A stretch of DNA of 64,000 nucleotides from CALZJC01 sp963781065 (GCA_963781065.1 CAWAET010000004.1:682001-746000), one strand, 5' to 3'; positions 23,509 through 32,249 are shown, numbered from the stretch's first letter. Notes: generated by a model from the sequence alone, not told the origin. Numbers and translations: made by a program.

Positions 23509-23886
23509 TCAAGCAGTCTCGATTGTCAGCCCGAGTGGCTCCAGCCTGCGAAAGTCTGAGGCGTTGGCCGTGGCCAGCGCGGCCCCGGAGCGAAGTGCCA
23601 CAGAAGCGATCATGCAGTCGACCAAGCTGCCCCGGCGGCGGCCGGAACGATTGAACAACTCGGCTGACAACGCCGCGTCCTGGGTTTGGAAGGGAATCGG
23701 ATTCTCGAGGAAGTGTGACGCTAGGACGGCTTCACGCTCGCTCACCGGGCCGCAGAGAAACTCCGCCCAGCCGATGGTGCTGATGCCCAGCGACTCTCCC
23801 TGCGAAAGCCATCCGCCCAGCCGCCGCCCATGTGGAGAGTCCCGCACCAGTCCCAAGATGAGGAAGCTGGTGTCGAGATGGATCAA
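23509..23886 (-). CDS. PIN-domain (VapC-type) ribonuclease toxin
   Basis: 125 residues. PIN acidic positions are visible in MIHLDTSFLI, TIGWAEFLCG, GSLVDCMIASVAL and TANASDFRRL. It overlaps the antitoxin gene upstream by four bases, the usual layout. Expected to cut RNA when the antitoxin is lost. The 157-bp gap downstream (23352-23508) shows no gene. Confidence 0.9.
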   Translation of the reverse strand: MIHLDTSFLILGLVRDSPHGRRLGGWLSQGESLGISTIGWAEFLCGPVSEREAVLASHFLENPIPFQTQDAALSAELFNRSGRRRGSLVDCMIASVALRSGAALATANASDFRRLEPLGLTIETA

Positions 23887-24167
23887 CGGCTCCCGGCCTC
23901 TCGGCGCTGCGAGCCGTTGCGCCGCTCATCGCTGGCGCCCTTCGCCCATTCCCTGGCGGCGGCGGTCGTCAGGCCAAGAGACCGCTGTAGCTCCTCGAGC
24001 GCGGCGACCGCCCGGAGCTGCTCGCTCGCGTCATCTCCGGCGGCGGCACGGATGGCCCGCCGAAGAGCCTCGGACTTGGTGATTCCCAGTCGACTCGCCA
24101 TCCGCTCGAGCTTCTGCACCGTCTCGACGTCGAGGGAATAGGTCGACTTGATTGAGGTTCTGGCCAT
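23883..24167 (-). CDS. ribbon-helix-helix antitoxin
   Basis: 94 residues from the ATG at 24167. MARTSIKSTYSLDVETVQKL and GITKSEALRRAIRAAAGDDA form a MetJ/Arc-type ribbon-helix-helix; the acidic-basic tail is the toxin-binding part. The start codon itself lies inside a perfect inverted repeat (24161-24185), so binding there would directly block expression. Pairs with the PIN toxin it overlaps. Confidence 0.87.
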   Translation of the reverse strand: MARTSIKSTYSLDVETVQKLERMASRLGITKSEALRRAIRAAAGDDASEQLRAVAALEELQRSLGLTTAAAREWAKGASDERRNGSQRREAGSR

Positions 24168-24185
24168 ACTCTGAGCGTATGGCCA
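24161..24185. promoter_or_regulatory. operator-like inverted repeat over the antitoxin start
   Basis: TGGCCATAC (24161-24169) and GTATGGCCA (24177-24185) are perfect complements with a 7-bp spacer. The left arm contains the antitoxin start codon in complement (CAT). RHH antitoxins commonly autorepress through such sites. Confidence 0.6.
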
Positions 24186-24300
24186 TACCCGCGCCCCGTC
24201 AAGAACGGCGCGCCGCACTCGGGCGTTCGGCGAAGTCGAAAGCAGGCTCGAGATCGCTGAGCGTTACGGTCTCACCGTGCTGGTCTCAATCTTGGCACCG

Positions 24301-24323
24301 CGACCAACGGCTTGGAAGGCCGT
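24301..24323. repeat. tRNA-Gly(UCC) anticodon-arm fragment, copy 1
   Basis: The 23-bp word beginning CGACCAACGGCTTGGAAGG occurs again at 57185 in the same orientation. Its complement folds as a 5-bp stem ACGGC/GCCGT around the 7-base loop CTTCCAA, which is a tRNA anticodon arm with anticodon UCC, followed by part of a variable loop. The acceptor and T arms are absent, so it is not a tRNA gene. It lies in the gap 24168-24349, which has no other feature besides the antitoxin promoter. Confidence 0.5.
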
Positions 24324-24349
24324 TGACCCCGTTGCTTTGCCGCCAGCCC

Positions 24350-25552
24350 TCAGCTATCGCTCGTCATGATGAACAACGGCAACATCTCGAAGCTCCGATA
24401 CAGCGGCCGCAGCCTGTCGGTGTTGTAGTGCCGTTTGATGTTCAGCGTCTTCTTGGTCGAGGTGACGACGTCGACCGGGATGTTGTCGTAGCGGCCGTTC
24501 TTTAGCACCACCAGCCGGCCGTGGACGCCGGCGAGGATGAGGTCGAGGGCCAGGTTGCCGTAGGCCATGGGCACGATCGAGTCGACCGCGTCGGGGTCGC
24601 CGGAGCGGGTGAGGTAGCCGAGCTTCTGGTAGACGACGTTGACCGTGCGGCCGTTGTTGAACTGCGGTGACAGGGCCTTGAGGCGCGCTCCGACCTGCTC
24701 GCCGACGCCGCCCAGCTTGGCGTGGCCGTAGGCGTCGCGGGCATGGTCCTCGAAGATCATCTCGCCGCCCTCGAACATCGCCCCCTCGGAGACCAGCGCC
24801 ACGGCGTAGCGGCTGGGGTTGTCGCGGCGGTCTTCGGAGAGCAGCTCGGTCAGCCGCTCGACGCTGAAGCGGTGCTCGGGAATGACGCAGCGGTGGGCGG
24901 CGCCGGCCATGGTCGGCAGCAGGGCGGTGTAGCCGGCATAGCGGCCGAAGACCTCGATCACCAGGAACCGCTCGTGCGAGCCGGCCGAGGTGCGCAGCCG
25001 GTTGGTCATCTCGATGGTGCGGGTGACGCAGGTGGAGAAGCCGATGCAGTAGTCAGTCCCCGGCACGTCGTTGTCCATCGTCTTGGGGATGGCTACTACC
25101 TTGACGCCCTCCTCGAACAGCCGCACGCCGTAGGAGAGGGTGTCGTCGCCGCCGATCGGGATCAGGTAGTCGATGCCCAGCCAGTCGAGGTTCTTGAGCA
25201 CCTCCGGCGTCAGGTCGTTGACCTCTTCGTTGTAGCGGTCGCGCAGCCGGGCCGGCACGTCGGCCTTCTTCACCTTGCCGGGGTGGGTGCGGGAGCTGTG
25301 CAGGAAGGTGCCGCCGGTGCGGCCGGCCCGGTTGACCACCTCCTGGGTGAGCACCTGGTAGTGCTCATGGGCGTCGTCGGCGTCCGGGTCGAGGTCGACC
25401 AGCCCGGCCCAGCCGCGGCGGATGCCGATGACGCTGTAGCCGTCGCGCCGGGCACGGATCGTCACCGCGCGGATGGCGGGGTTCAAGCCCGGAACATCGC
25501 CGCCCCCGGTGAGGATTCCGATGACACCTTTTTTGCTCTCGACGACGGCCAT
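24350..25552 (-). CDS. 6-phosphofructokinase, pyrophosphate-type signature
   Basis: 400 residues. ILTGGGDVPGLNPAIRAVTI opens the fold. Two diagnostic sites read GGDDT (about 134-138) and PKTMDND (about 155-161). In E. coli ATP-dependent PFK these are GGDGS and PGTIDND; Asp and Lys at those places mark pyrophosphate-dependent enzymes. FGRYAGYTALLPT and the PEHRF segment that contacts the sugar phosphate are present. It would interconvert fructose 6-phosphate and fructose 1,6-bisphosphate, reversibly if PPi is used. Transcribed alone, divergently from a glycosyltransferase gene. Confidence 0.88.
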   Translation of the reverse strand: MAVVESKKGVIGILTGGGDVPGLNPAIRAVTIRARRDGYSVIGIRRGWAGLVDLDPDADDAHEHYQVLTQEVVNRAGRTGGTFLHSSRTHPGKVKKADVPARLRDRYNEEVNDLTPEVLKNLDWLGIDYLIPIGGDDTLSYGVRLFEEGVKVVAIPKTMDNDVPGTDYCIGFSTCVTRTIEMTNRLRTSAGSHERFLVIEVFGRYAGYTALLPTMAGAAHRCVIPEHRFSVERLTELLSEDRRDNPSRYAVALVSEGAMFEGGEMIFEDHARDAYGHAKLGGVGEQVGARLKALSPQFNNGRTVNVVYQKLGYLTRSGDPDAVDSIVPMAYGNLALDLILAGVHGRLVVLKNGRYDNIPVDVVTSTKKTLNIKRHYNTDRLRPLYRSFEMLPLFIMTSDS

Positions 25553-25689
25553 GGGGAATCTCCTGCTCTCTACGGGGAAGAATGGGCGGCGGGAACAGTC
25601 GGGGGGAAGCTAACACGACCTCGGGATGGCCGGGACCAGAGAGCCGCGACGGAAGAGGAGAGAGGGCCGGGCTAGAATCGGTTGCGACG

Positions 25690-26799
25690 ATGAGCCACAG
25701 CCGACGCCGGCCGCTGGTGGCGGTGGATGCCCGCATGGTCGAGGCCTCGGGCATCGGCACCTATCTGCGCCAGGTGCTGGGCCGGCTGGCGTCCGAGAGA
25801 GCGGAGTGGCGGCTGTTGCTGCTGGGCGATCCGGAGGCGCTGGGCCGGGAGGCCTGGAGCTCGGCGCCGGGAGTGGAGGTGGTCGCCCACCGGGCGCCGC
25901 TCTACGGTCTGCGCGGCCACGTGCTGCCGGCGGCCGCCCGGCGGCTCGAACCCGACCTGCTGTGGGTGCCGCACTACAACATCCCGCTCGGCTGGCGCGG
26001 GCGGCTGCTGGTGACGGTGCACGATCTGGCCCACCTGGCCCTGCCGGAGGTGTTCGGCCGCGGCGCCCGGCGGGCCTACGCCTGCCTGACCTTTGCCGCG
26101 GTCCGCCGGCGGGCCGACGGCCTGCTCTTCGTCTCGCGCTTCAGCCGCGACGAGTTCCACCGCCTGGTGGGCGCGCCGCGCGGCGCCGAGTGGACGGCGC
26201 CCAACGGCGTCGACCCGAGCTGGTTCGATGTGCCGCCCGCGGCCGCGACGGCGCGCCCTTACTTCCTCTACGTAGGCAACGTGAAGCCGCACAAGAACCT
26301 GGGCCGGCTGCTCGAGGCGTTCGCGGCGCTGGTCGGCGAGATCCCGCACGACCTGGTCCTGGCGGGCCGGCGGCAGGGGTTTCTCACCGGCGACCCGGAG
26401 GTCGCCCGGCGCGCCGGAGGCCTGGGCGAGCGGGTCCGGCTGACCGGTTTTCTCGGCGACGACGAGCTGCGCCGGGCGGTCGCCGGCGCCGCCGCCCTGG
26501 TGCTGCCGTCGCTCTATGAGGGCTTCGGCCTGCCGGCGATCGAGGCGATGGCCTGCGGCCGGCCGGTGCTGGCGGCCCGCGCCGGCGCCCTGCCCGAAGT
26601 GTGCGGCGACGCGGCGCTCTACTGCGACCCGCGCGACCCGTCCGACATCGCCGCCGGCCTGCGCCGCCTCGCCACCGACGCCGAGCTGGCCGCGCGCCTG
26701 GCCGCCGCCGGCCCGGCCCACGCTCGCCGCTTCAGCTGGGACGACACCGCCGCCACGGTGGCCATGGCGATCCGCACGGTCCTGAGCAAGCCAGGTTAA
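25690..26799 (+). CDS. GT4-family glycosyltransferase
   Basis: 369 residues from the ATG at 25690. N-terminal acceptor domain begins VAVDARMVEASGIGTYLRQV; the C-terminal donor domain has YFLYVGNVKPHKNLGRLLEA near 195-214 and the EX7E motif in PSLYEGFGLPAIEAMACG near 277-294. Matches GT4 enzymes acting on lipopolysaccharide or exopolysaccharide. No neighbouring glycan genes, so the acceptor is unknown. Its end overlaps the convergent gene by four bases. Confidence 0.88.
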   Translation: MSHSRRRPLVAVDARMVEASGIGTYLRQVLGRLASERAEWRLLLLGDPEALGREAWSSAPGVEVVAHRAPLYGLRGHVLPAAARRLEPDLLWVPHYNIPLGWRGRLLVTVHDLAHLALPEVFGRGARRAYACLTFAAVRRRADGLLFVSRFSRDEFHRLVGAPRGAEWTAPNGVDPSWFDVPPAAATARPYFLYVGNVKPHKNLGRLLEAFAALVGEIPHDLVLAGRRQGFLTGDPEVARRAGGLGERVRLTGFLGDDELRRAVAGAAALVLPSLYEGFGLPAIEAMACGRPVLAARAGALPEVCGDAALYCDPRDPSDIAAGLRRLATDAELAARLAAAGPAHARRFSWDDTAATVAMAIRTVLSKPG

Positions 26800-27560
26800 A
26801 TCTCCGGCGAAACCACCAGCACCAGCGTCTCGCCGTCGATCGCCGCCTCTCGCACCTTGACCCGGCCGACGTTGAGCGCCAGTCCGCTCTCGAGCTCGGG
26901 CGCTTCGACCCCCAGGGCCGACAGCAGCGTCGCGGCCAATCTCAGCTCGCCGGCGCGCAGGTGGATCGGCGGGCCGAGCAGCAGGCGGTCGTCCACCGCG
27001 GCGGGTGCGGCGCGCAGCGAGACGTAGACCTCGCCGTCGGAGCCGGCGAGACCCAGGATCAACTGGAGCAACCGCCGCTGGCTGCCGGAGAGGCGGTCGG
27101 TCGGCAGCTGGGCTGGCACCAGGACGGCGCCCAGTTCGAGCTCGCCGCCGGTGATCCGCGCCCGTACCGCCCGGGTCGCCGCCAGCAGCTCGCGGCTGTC
27201 CTCCGCCTCATGGGCCATGGCGAGAACCATCCGCTCGAGGTCTCGGGCGTCGAGCCGCACCTCGCGGCCCGCGCGCAGGCCCTCCAGGACCATCTTGCCG
27301 CGGCGCTTGATGCGGTCGAGAAACGACTCGTCGAGAGTGCCGTCGTCGGCGGTGACCTCGTCCAGCAGTTCGCGGCCGAAACGGCCGACGAGGCTCTGCT
27401 GGGCGTCGCGCGCGGCCGCTTCGAGATCGGGCTCGAGCTCGCCGGCGGCCCTCGCCTCCAGATACCAGTCGGGCAGCTGGGTGCCCTGGCGGCCGGTCCA
27501 CCACAGCGTGCCGCCCGCGAGCAGCGCAATGGCCAGCAGCAGGATGAGCAGGGTGCGCAC
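26796..27560 (-). CDS. hypothetical membrane-anchored protein
   Basis: 254 residues. A single N-terminal hydrophobic helix (LLILLLAIALLAGGTLWW) anchors or exports it; the rest is soluble, predicted periplasmic, with helical segments and late beta-like stretches (GEVYVSLRAAP, ALNVGRVKVREAAI). I do not recognise a family. It follows corA by 45 bp on the same strand and may be the last gene of that operon. Confidence 0.6.
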   Translation of the reverse strand: MRTLLILLLAIALLAGGTLWWTGRQGTQLPDWYLEARAAGELEPDLEAAARDAQQSLVGRFGRELLDEVTADDGTLDESFLDRIKRRGKMVLEGLRAGREVRLDARDLERMVLAMAHEAEDSRELLAATRAVRARITGGELELGAVLVPAQLPTDRLSGSQRRLLQLILGLAGSDGEVYVSLRAAPAAVDDRLLLGPPIHLRAGELRLAATLLSALGVEAPELESGLALNVGRVKVREAAIDGETLVLVVSPEI

Positions 27561-27605
27561 GGCGGTCAGCTTATCCCGCGCCCGCCGCCGTCGCCGGGCT
27601 ATCCG

Positions 27606-28733
27606 TCAGAGCCACTTTTTGCGGCGGAACAGCCACACCATGCCGCCGCCGACCGCCAGCAGCAGCACCCAGAACGCCGGATAGCCCCAGCGCCAATTGA
27701 GCTCGGGCATGTTCCAGGGGCTGGCGTCGGGGTTGAAGTTCATGCCGTAGATGCCGGCTAGGAAGGTCAGCGGGATGAAGATCGAGGCGATCACGGTGAG
27801 CACCTTCATCACCTCGTTCATCCGGTTGGAGACGCTCGACAGATAGAGGTCGGTCAGGGCGGCGGCCATGTCGCGATAGGTCTCGACGATGTCGATCACC
27901 TGCACCGTGTGGTCGTAGCAGTCGCGCATGAAGAGGCGCGTCTGCTCCCCCACCAACTCGATGTCCTGGCGCTCGAAGCCGTTGATGACCTCGCGCAGCG
28001 GCCAGGTGGCGCGGCGGATCTCCATCAGGTCCTTCTTGACCGCGTGCACCCGGCCCAGGGTGCCCTGCTCGGGCTCGTCGAGCAGTTCGTCCTCCAGCGC
28101 CTGGATGCGCTCGCCGTACTGCTCGAGCAGCGGGAAGAACGAGTCGACCAGGGTGTCCATCAGGGCGTAGGCGAGGTAGTCGGCGCCGCCGCCGCGGATC
28201 CGCGGCCGGCCGCGGCGCAGCCGATCCCGCACCGGCTCGAAGGGGTCCTCGGCGGTCTCCTGGAAGGTCACCACCCAGCCGCGGCCGAGAAACAGGCTGA
28301 TCTGCTCGGTGGACAGCTGCTCGCCGAGATGGGGCAGTCGCAGGATCAGGAAGCAGTGGTCGCCGTAGTCCTCGAGCTTGGGCCGTTGGTGGGTGTTGAT
28401 CACGTCTTCGAGCGCCAGCGGGTGGAGCCCGAACTCGTCGCCGAGCCGGCTCAGCAGGTCGATATCGTGCAGCCCTACCACGTCGATCCAGGTGACGCTG
28501 TCCTGACGGTGGAGGTACGGCTGAAGCTCGTCGATCGCAGTCTGTTGGCCGTCCTCGAGGCGCTCGGCATCGCGGTCGCCGGCCCCGAGCGTCTCCACCT
28601 GCTTCTCCTCGAACCGCTCGGAGTCGTAGTCCAGAAGGCGTATGGAGACCTTCTCGACGCGGCGCTCGGTCGGTGCCCTGAGCATGCCCGGGGCGCTGCC
28701 GGGGGCGCTGCGATGGCGTCGGAATCGGGACAT
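27606..28733 (-). CDS. corA: CorA-family magnesium/cobalt transporter
   Basis: 375 residues: long cytoplasmic domain, then two C-terminal membrane helices separated by the selectivity motif YGMNF near residue 328, followed by a basic C-terminus. Upstream helices (MNEVMKVLTVIASIFIPLTF) fit the pore-lining TM1. Forms a homopentameric inner-membrane channel for Mg. It is 12 bp behind an MscS gene, so it belongs to a DUF432-mscS-mscS-corA operon for ion and osmotic balance. Confidence 0.92.
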   Translation of the reverse strand: MSRFRRHRSAPGSAPGMLRAPTERRVEKVSIRLLDYDSERFEEKQVETLGAGDRDAERLEDGQQTAIDELQPYLHRQDSVTWIDVVGLHDIDLLSRLGDEFGLHPLALEDVINTHQRPKLEDYGDHCFLILRLPHLGEQLSTEQISLFLGRGWVVTFQETAEDPFEPVRDRLRRGRPRIRGGGADYLAYALMDTLVDSFFPLLEQYGERIQALEDELLDEPEQGTLGRVHAVKKDLMEIRRATWPLREVINGFERQDIELVGEQTRLFMRDCYDHTVQVIDIVETYRDMAAALTDLYLSSVSNRMNEVMKVLTVIASIFIPLTFLAGIYGMNFNPDASPWNMPELNWRWGYPAFWVLLLAVGGGMVWLFRRKKWL

Positions 28734-28745
28734 CGGGATCTCCTC

Positions 28746-29642
28746 CTAGCGCGCTTGGCGGCCGGCGCCCAGGGTCTCGAGCGCGGCCGAGACCGGGGTG
28801 TCGAAGTGGACGTCCACCTGCGGGAAGGCGATGGTGATCCCGGCATCCTTGAGTGCCCACCAGATGGCCTCGTTGAGATCCGAGCGCCGGCTGTTCATCT
28901 GCCAGGGGCTGTCCATCCAGACCGAGACCTCCCAGACCACCGCCGAATCGCCGAAGTCGAGCAGGAGAACGCGCGGTTTCTCCTCCTGGGCGCGCCAGTC
29001 GAGGCCGGCGGCAGTGGTCTCGAGCACCGCGCGCACCCTGGCCATGTCCGAGGAGTAGGTCACGCCGACCCTGGCCCGCAGCCGGTAGCGGGAGTCGCGC
29101 AGGGTGTAGTTGGTGACCGAGGTGGTCACCAGTTGGCTGTTGGGGATGATGATGTCTTCCTCGTCGAGGGTGCGGGCGACGGTGGCACGGATGCCCATGT
29201 CCTTGACCTGCACCATCCGACCCTCGACCTCGAGCACGTCGCCGGGCTTGATCGCCCGCTCGGCCAGGACGATGACCCCGGAGACGAAGTTCTGGGCGAT
29301 GTTCTGCATGGCGAAGCCGATGGCGACAGCGAACACCGCGCCGGCCGCGAACAGCGCCGTCAGGTTGATGCCGACGCTGTGCACCGCCACCGCCAGGCCG
29401 GTGACCCAGACTCCGTAGCGGATCAGCCGCGCCGACGCCGCCACGGAGCCCTCGTTCTGCTGGCCGCGGGCGGTGAAGGCGCGGACGAACAGCCGCTGCA
29501 GGACGCGGGCGATGACCAGGGTCGCCACCAGCACGATGACGAAGACCGCCAGCGTGGCGACGGTCACCGGCGTGCCGCTGATCTCGAACAGACGGACGTC
29601 GAAGGCGGGCAGGTCGTTCGCCAGCCGGTCTTTCCAGTCCAT
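28746..29642 (-). CDS. MscS-family mechanosensitive channel
   Basis: 298 residues from the ATG at 29642. About three membrane helices; pore-helix and beta-domain region reads FAVAIGFAMQNIAQNFVSGV, ERAIKPGDVLEVEGRMVQVK, IPNSQLVTTSVTNYTL. Short MscS type. Three bases separate it from a second MscS gene upstream, so the two are probably co-expressed; they are only distantly alike and may form different channels. Confidence 0.9.
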   Translation of the reverse strand: MDWKDRLANDLPAFDVRLFEISGTPVTVATLAVFVIVLVATLVIARVLQRLFVRAFTARGQQNEGSVAASARLIRYGVWVTGLAVAVHSVGINLTALFAAGAVFAVAIGFAMQNIAQNFVSGVIVLAERAIKPGDVLEVEGRMVQVKDMGIRATVARTLDEEDIIIPNSQLVTTSVTNYTLRDSRYRLRARVGVTYSSDMARVRAVLETTAAGLDWRAQEEKPRVLLLDFGDSAVVWEVSVWMDSPWQMNSRRSDLNEAIWWALKDAGITIAFPQVDVHFDTPVSAALETLGAGRQAR

Positions 29643-29644
29643 GC

Positions 29645-30532
29645 TCAGCCCTCCTCTGGCCTGACGGTGTCGGTGGGGGGCGTCGTCGTCGCCGCCGGCT
29701 CGACGAGCCGCACCGGCAGCGGCGCCGTCTGGCTGCCGGCGTAGAGCGTTCGGTGGGGGAAGGGGATCTCGATGCCGCGCTCGTCGAACGCCGCCTTGAT
29801 CTCCTCCTGGATGCTGGTCTTCAACGGCAGGTAGTTCTGGCGGGTCGCCCAGACCGAGAACTGGAGGTTCATCGACGAGTCGCCGAAACCCTGGAAGATG
29901 ATCAGCGGCGCCGGCTCGTCGAGACACATGGGATTGGCCTCGGCGACCGCCAGCAGCGCCGCGCGCACCAGCTTCAGGTCCGAGCTGTAGTCGATGCCGA
30001 TCTGGACGTCGGCGCGCCGAATCGGGAAGCGGCTCAGGGTGCGCACCTCGGTCTTGATCAGCGACTCGTTGGGCAGCCGGACGAAGATGTTGTCGAAGGT
30101 CCGCAGCTTGACCGACAGCAGGTCGATGGCGAGGACCTCGCCGGTGGTGCCGTCGACCTGGATGATGTCGCCGATCTGGAACGGCTGCTCGAAGATCAGG
30201 AACAGGCCGCTGACCAGGTTGGAGGCCGAGGTCTGCGAGGCGAAGCCGATGGCCACCGACAGAACCCCGGCGGCGCCCAGCAGGACGCTCAGCTGGAACC
30301 CCAACTGGTGCAGCCCGGCGATCAGGAACAGCGCCAGGGTCAGGTAGGTGACGACCCGCCGCGCCAGCTTCGCCTGCTGCAGCGGCAGCCGATCCGCCGT
30401 CAGCCGGCGCGTCAGCCGGCCGAAGAGGTTGGCCAGCAGGACGCCGACGAGCAGCAGGATGAGCGCGCGGGTGAGGTTGAGGACCTGCTCCGGGGTGACG
30501 TACTCGCGGATCGTGCTCAGCAGTTCGCTCAT
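29645..30532 (-). CDS. MscS-family mechanosensitive channel
   Basis: 295 residues. N-terminal helix, then a core with LLGAAGVLSVAIGFASQTSA, EQPFQIGDIIQVDGTTGEV and RLPNESLIKTEV as in MscS TM3 and beta domain. The tail is Pro/Thr-rich and not conserved. Lies between DUF432 (5 bp upstream) and the other MscS gene. Confidence 0.9.
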   Translation of the reverse strand: MSELLSTIREYVTPEQVLNLTRALILLLVGVLLANLFGRLTRRLTADRLPLQQAKLARRVVTYLTLALFLIAGLHQLGFQLSVLLGAAGVLSVAIGFASQTSASNLVSGLFLIFEQPFQIGDIIQVDGTTGEVLAIDLLSVKLRTFDNIFVRLPNESLIKTEVRTLSRFPIRRADVQIGIDYSSDLKLVRAALLAVAEANPMCLDEPAPLIIFQGFGDSSMNLQFSVWATRQNYLPLKTSIQEEIKAAFDERGIEIPFPHRTLYAGSQTAPLPVRLVEPAATTTPPTDTVRPEEG

Positions 30533-30536
30533 GTCG

Positions 30537-31358
30537 TTACACCTCCCTCCGGCCGAAGCCGAACAGGCCGCTGAAAGCGCGGATCCAGAGATTCGGTTCG
30601 GTGGTGGAGCGCGGCGGGGTCAGCAGCTCGGCGCCGGCGGCCGCGGCCGGCGGCCCCTGGCCGATGTCGAGCGACGCCATCTCCGACTCCTCGTTGCGGC
30701 TGAGGGTCACCTCCTCGGTCCACAGGCGGCCGAGCTCGTCACAGAACAGCGACAGCATCGGCACCGGCAGCTTGAGGCGCTCGATCGACAGCGGGCTGGC
30801 AGCCCGGTTGCGGATCCTCACCGCGGTGACGGCGCTGCGGCTCAGCACCGGCAGGCTCTCCGCCAGCAGCCGCGCGCGGGTATGGGTGGCGTAACAGAGC
30901 TCGCCGTCGCGCGTCGAGCCGCCGAACCAGGTGTCGGACAGGCGGCGGCTGGGCAGCTCGCGGAGGGTCACCGGCGGCTCGCCGATCTCGACCCGCACCC
31001 AGATCGGCGAGCCCACGTACAGGGTCGCTTCGCGCTCGGGCAGCAGCTCGAGCGGCAGCCGGGGCAGGGAGACGATCGCGCGATCCGCCAGCGCGGGCCG
31101 CACCGCCACTCGAGGGCTGGTCTCACCGACCACGAAGCGCTCGTGCTGGGCCAGCTCCCCGGGCAGCTCGGCGCCGAGCTCGAAATCCCAGTCGTCGGAC
31201 TCGGATCTGCCGCGGTCCCAGCCGTAGGCGAGCTGCCACTCGAGGGGCCCCCGGCAGACGGCCAGGTCGAGCGGTCCGATGTGCCAGCGCGCCGACTCGT
31301 TCTCGCCGAGCCTCAGGTCTCCCCACCAGCTGTTGCCGTGGCTGTTCTCTTCGGTCAA
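30537..31358 (-). CDS. DUF432 family protein
   Basis: 273 residues. The TTG at 31358 was chosen because GGAG lies about 7 bases upstream; the frame is open further upstream without better signals. Features such as SWWGDLRLGENESARWHIGP, WRLAYGWDRGRSES-like and IWVRVEIGEPPVTLRELPSR match DUF432, which is known mainly for standing beside mscS genes. No signal peptide and no membrane helix, so probably cytosolic and possibly a channel regulator. First gene of the ion-channel operon. Confidence 0.8.
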   Translation of the reverse strand: MTEENSHGNSWWGDLRLGENESARWHIGPLDLAVCRGPLEWQLAYGWDRGRSESDDWDFELGAELPGELAQHERFVVGETSPRVAVRPALADRAIVSLPRLPLELLPEREATLYVGSPIWVRVEIGEPPVTLRELPSRRLSDTWFGGSTRDGELCYATHTRARLLAESLPVLSRSAVTAVRIRNRAASPLSIERLKLPVPMLSLFCDELGRLWTEEVTLSRNEESEMASLDIGQGPPAAAAGAELLTPPRSTTEPNLWIRAFSGLFGFGRREV

Positions 31359-31577
31359 CTGATCTCCATTCGGATGGTCTCCAGCCCGCCGCAGCTGCAG
31401 GCGCCGCCGGACCGCGATCCGGGTCGAGAGTATCGCGTGCGCGGTGCCATCCGGCGCCGGGGCAGGGTTGCGGCCTGGCGATACCGGGTAGAAAAGTAAC
31501 AACCTGGTCGCCGCAGTGTATCCCAGAGAATACCGTAAGTGTTTTATTTCCAGTCATTTGATGTCATGTACCGGGCA

Positions 31578-31592
31578 TGGCATGGGCCTTGC
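31578..31592 (+). promoter_or_regulatory. sigma-54-type promoter of the pilus operon
   Basis: TGGCATGGGCCTTGC matches the -24/-12 consensus TGGCAC-N5-TTGC with one substitution and correct spacing. The predicted transcription start near 31604 is just before the GAGAGGAG ribosome binding site and the GTG at 31620. Pilin genes are often sigma-54 driven through PilS/PilR. It lies in the 261-bp divergent gap between DUF432 and the pilus genes. Confidence 0.6.
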
Positions 31593-31619
31593 GATGAAGG
31601 GGGACAGAGAGGAGTGCCA

Positions 31620-32249
31620 GTGATCGAGAGACCGAACATCCGACGCGCCGCCGGCTTCACCCTGATCGAGATAATCGTCGGCTTGGCGATCATCGGGGTG
31701 CTGTTCGCCCTCGCCGCGCCGGTGGCGCTGCGGACGATCCACACCGCCAAGATGTCGTCGGTGGGCTACGACTGCAACATCACCGTGCGCCGGGCCAAGT
31801 CCGAGGCGATCCGCAAGAACTCGCCGGTGGTGGTGAGGTACGACGCGACCTTCGAGGTGCTGATGGCCTTCGTCGACGTGCACGGCCTGACGATCGACGA
31901 CCCACCGGACAACGTCTTCGCGCCCGTCACCGGCGTCGATGCGCTGGCGACCGACCACGAGATTGCCCGCTGCGCGCTGCCCGCGGGCGTCAGCTGGGGA
32001 GGGCCGGCCGACGATCCGTCCATCGTTCTCGGCTTTACCACCGCGGGCACCGAACAGGTGGGCATCTTCGAGCCCGACGGCACGATCCAGGACATCGGCA
32101 GCTTCCGCTTCGGCGACACGCGGGGCAACTACCTGGCGATCCAGGTGGCGCCCACGGCTACCGCGCGAGTGACGCTGCTGAAGTGGGACGCGGAAGTCCC
32201 CAAGTGGAGAGCACAGGGAGAGGAAGGCAAGAAATGGGAATGGTTCTAG
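31620..32249 (+). CDS. GspH/FimT-family minor pseudopilin
   Basis: 209 residues from the GTG at 31620 with GAGGAG six bases upstream. Prepilin peptidase site AAG-FTLIEIIVGLAII near residues 11-25, then the pilin helix and a GspH/FimT globular domain (RRAKSEAIRKNSPVVVRYDA is typical). Acts in the initiation of type IV pili at the inner membrane. Overlaps pilV by 16 bp. Confidence 0.87.
   Translation: MIERPNIRRAAGFTLIEIIVGLAIIGVLFALAAPVALRTIHTAKMSSVGYDCNITVRRAKSEAIRKNSPVVVRYDATFEVLMAFVDVHGLTIDDPPDNVFAPVTGVDALATDHEIARCALPAGVSWGGPADDPSIVLGFTTAGTEQVGIFEPDGTIQDIGSFRFGDTRGNYLAIQVAPTATARVTLLKWDAEVPKWRAQGEEGKKWEWF

Noticed and set aside
24280..24330. A tRNA-Gly gene
   Set aside because: Only the anticodon arm and a few variable-loop bases are present; no T arm, D arm or acceptor stem at either copy.
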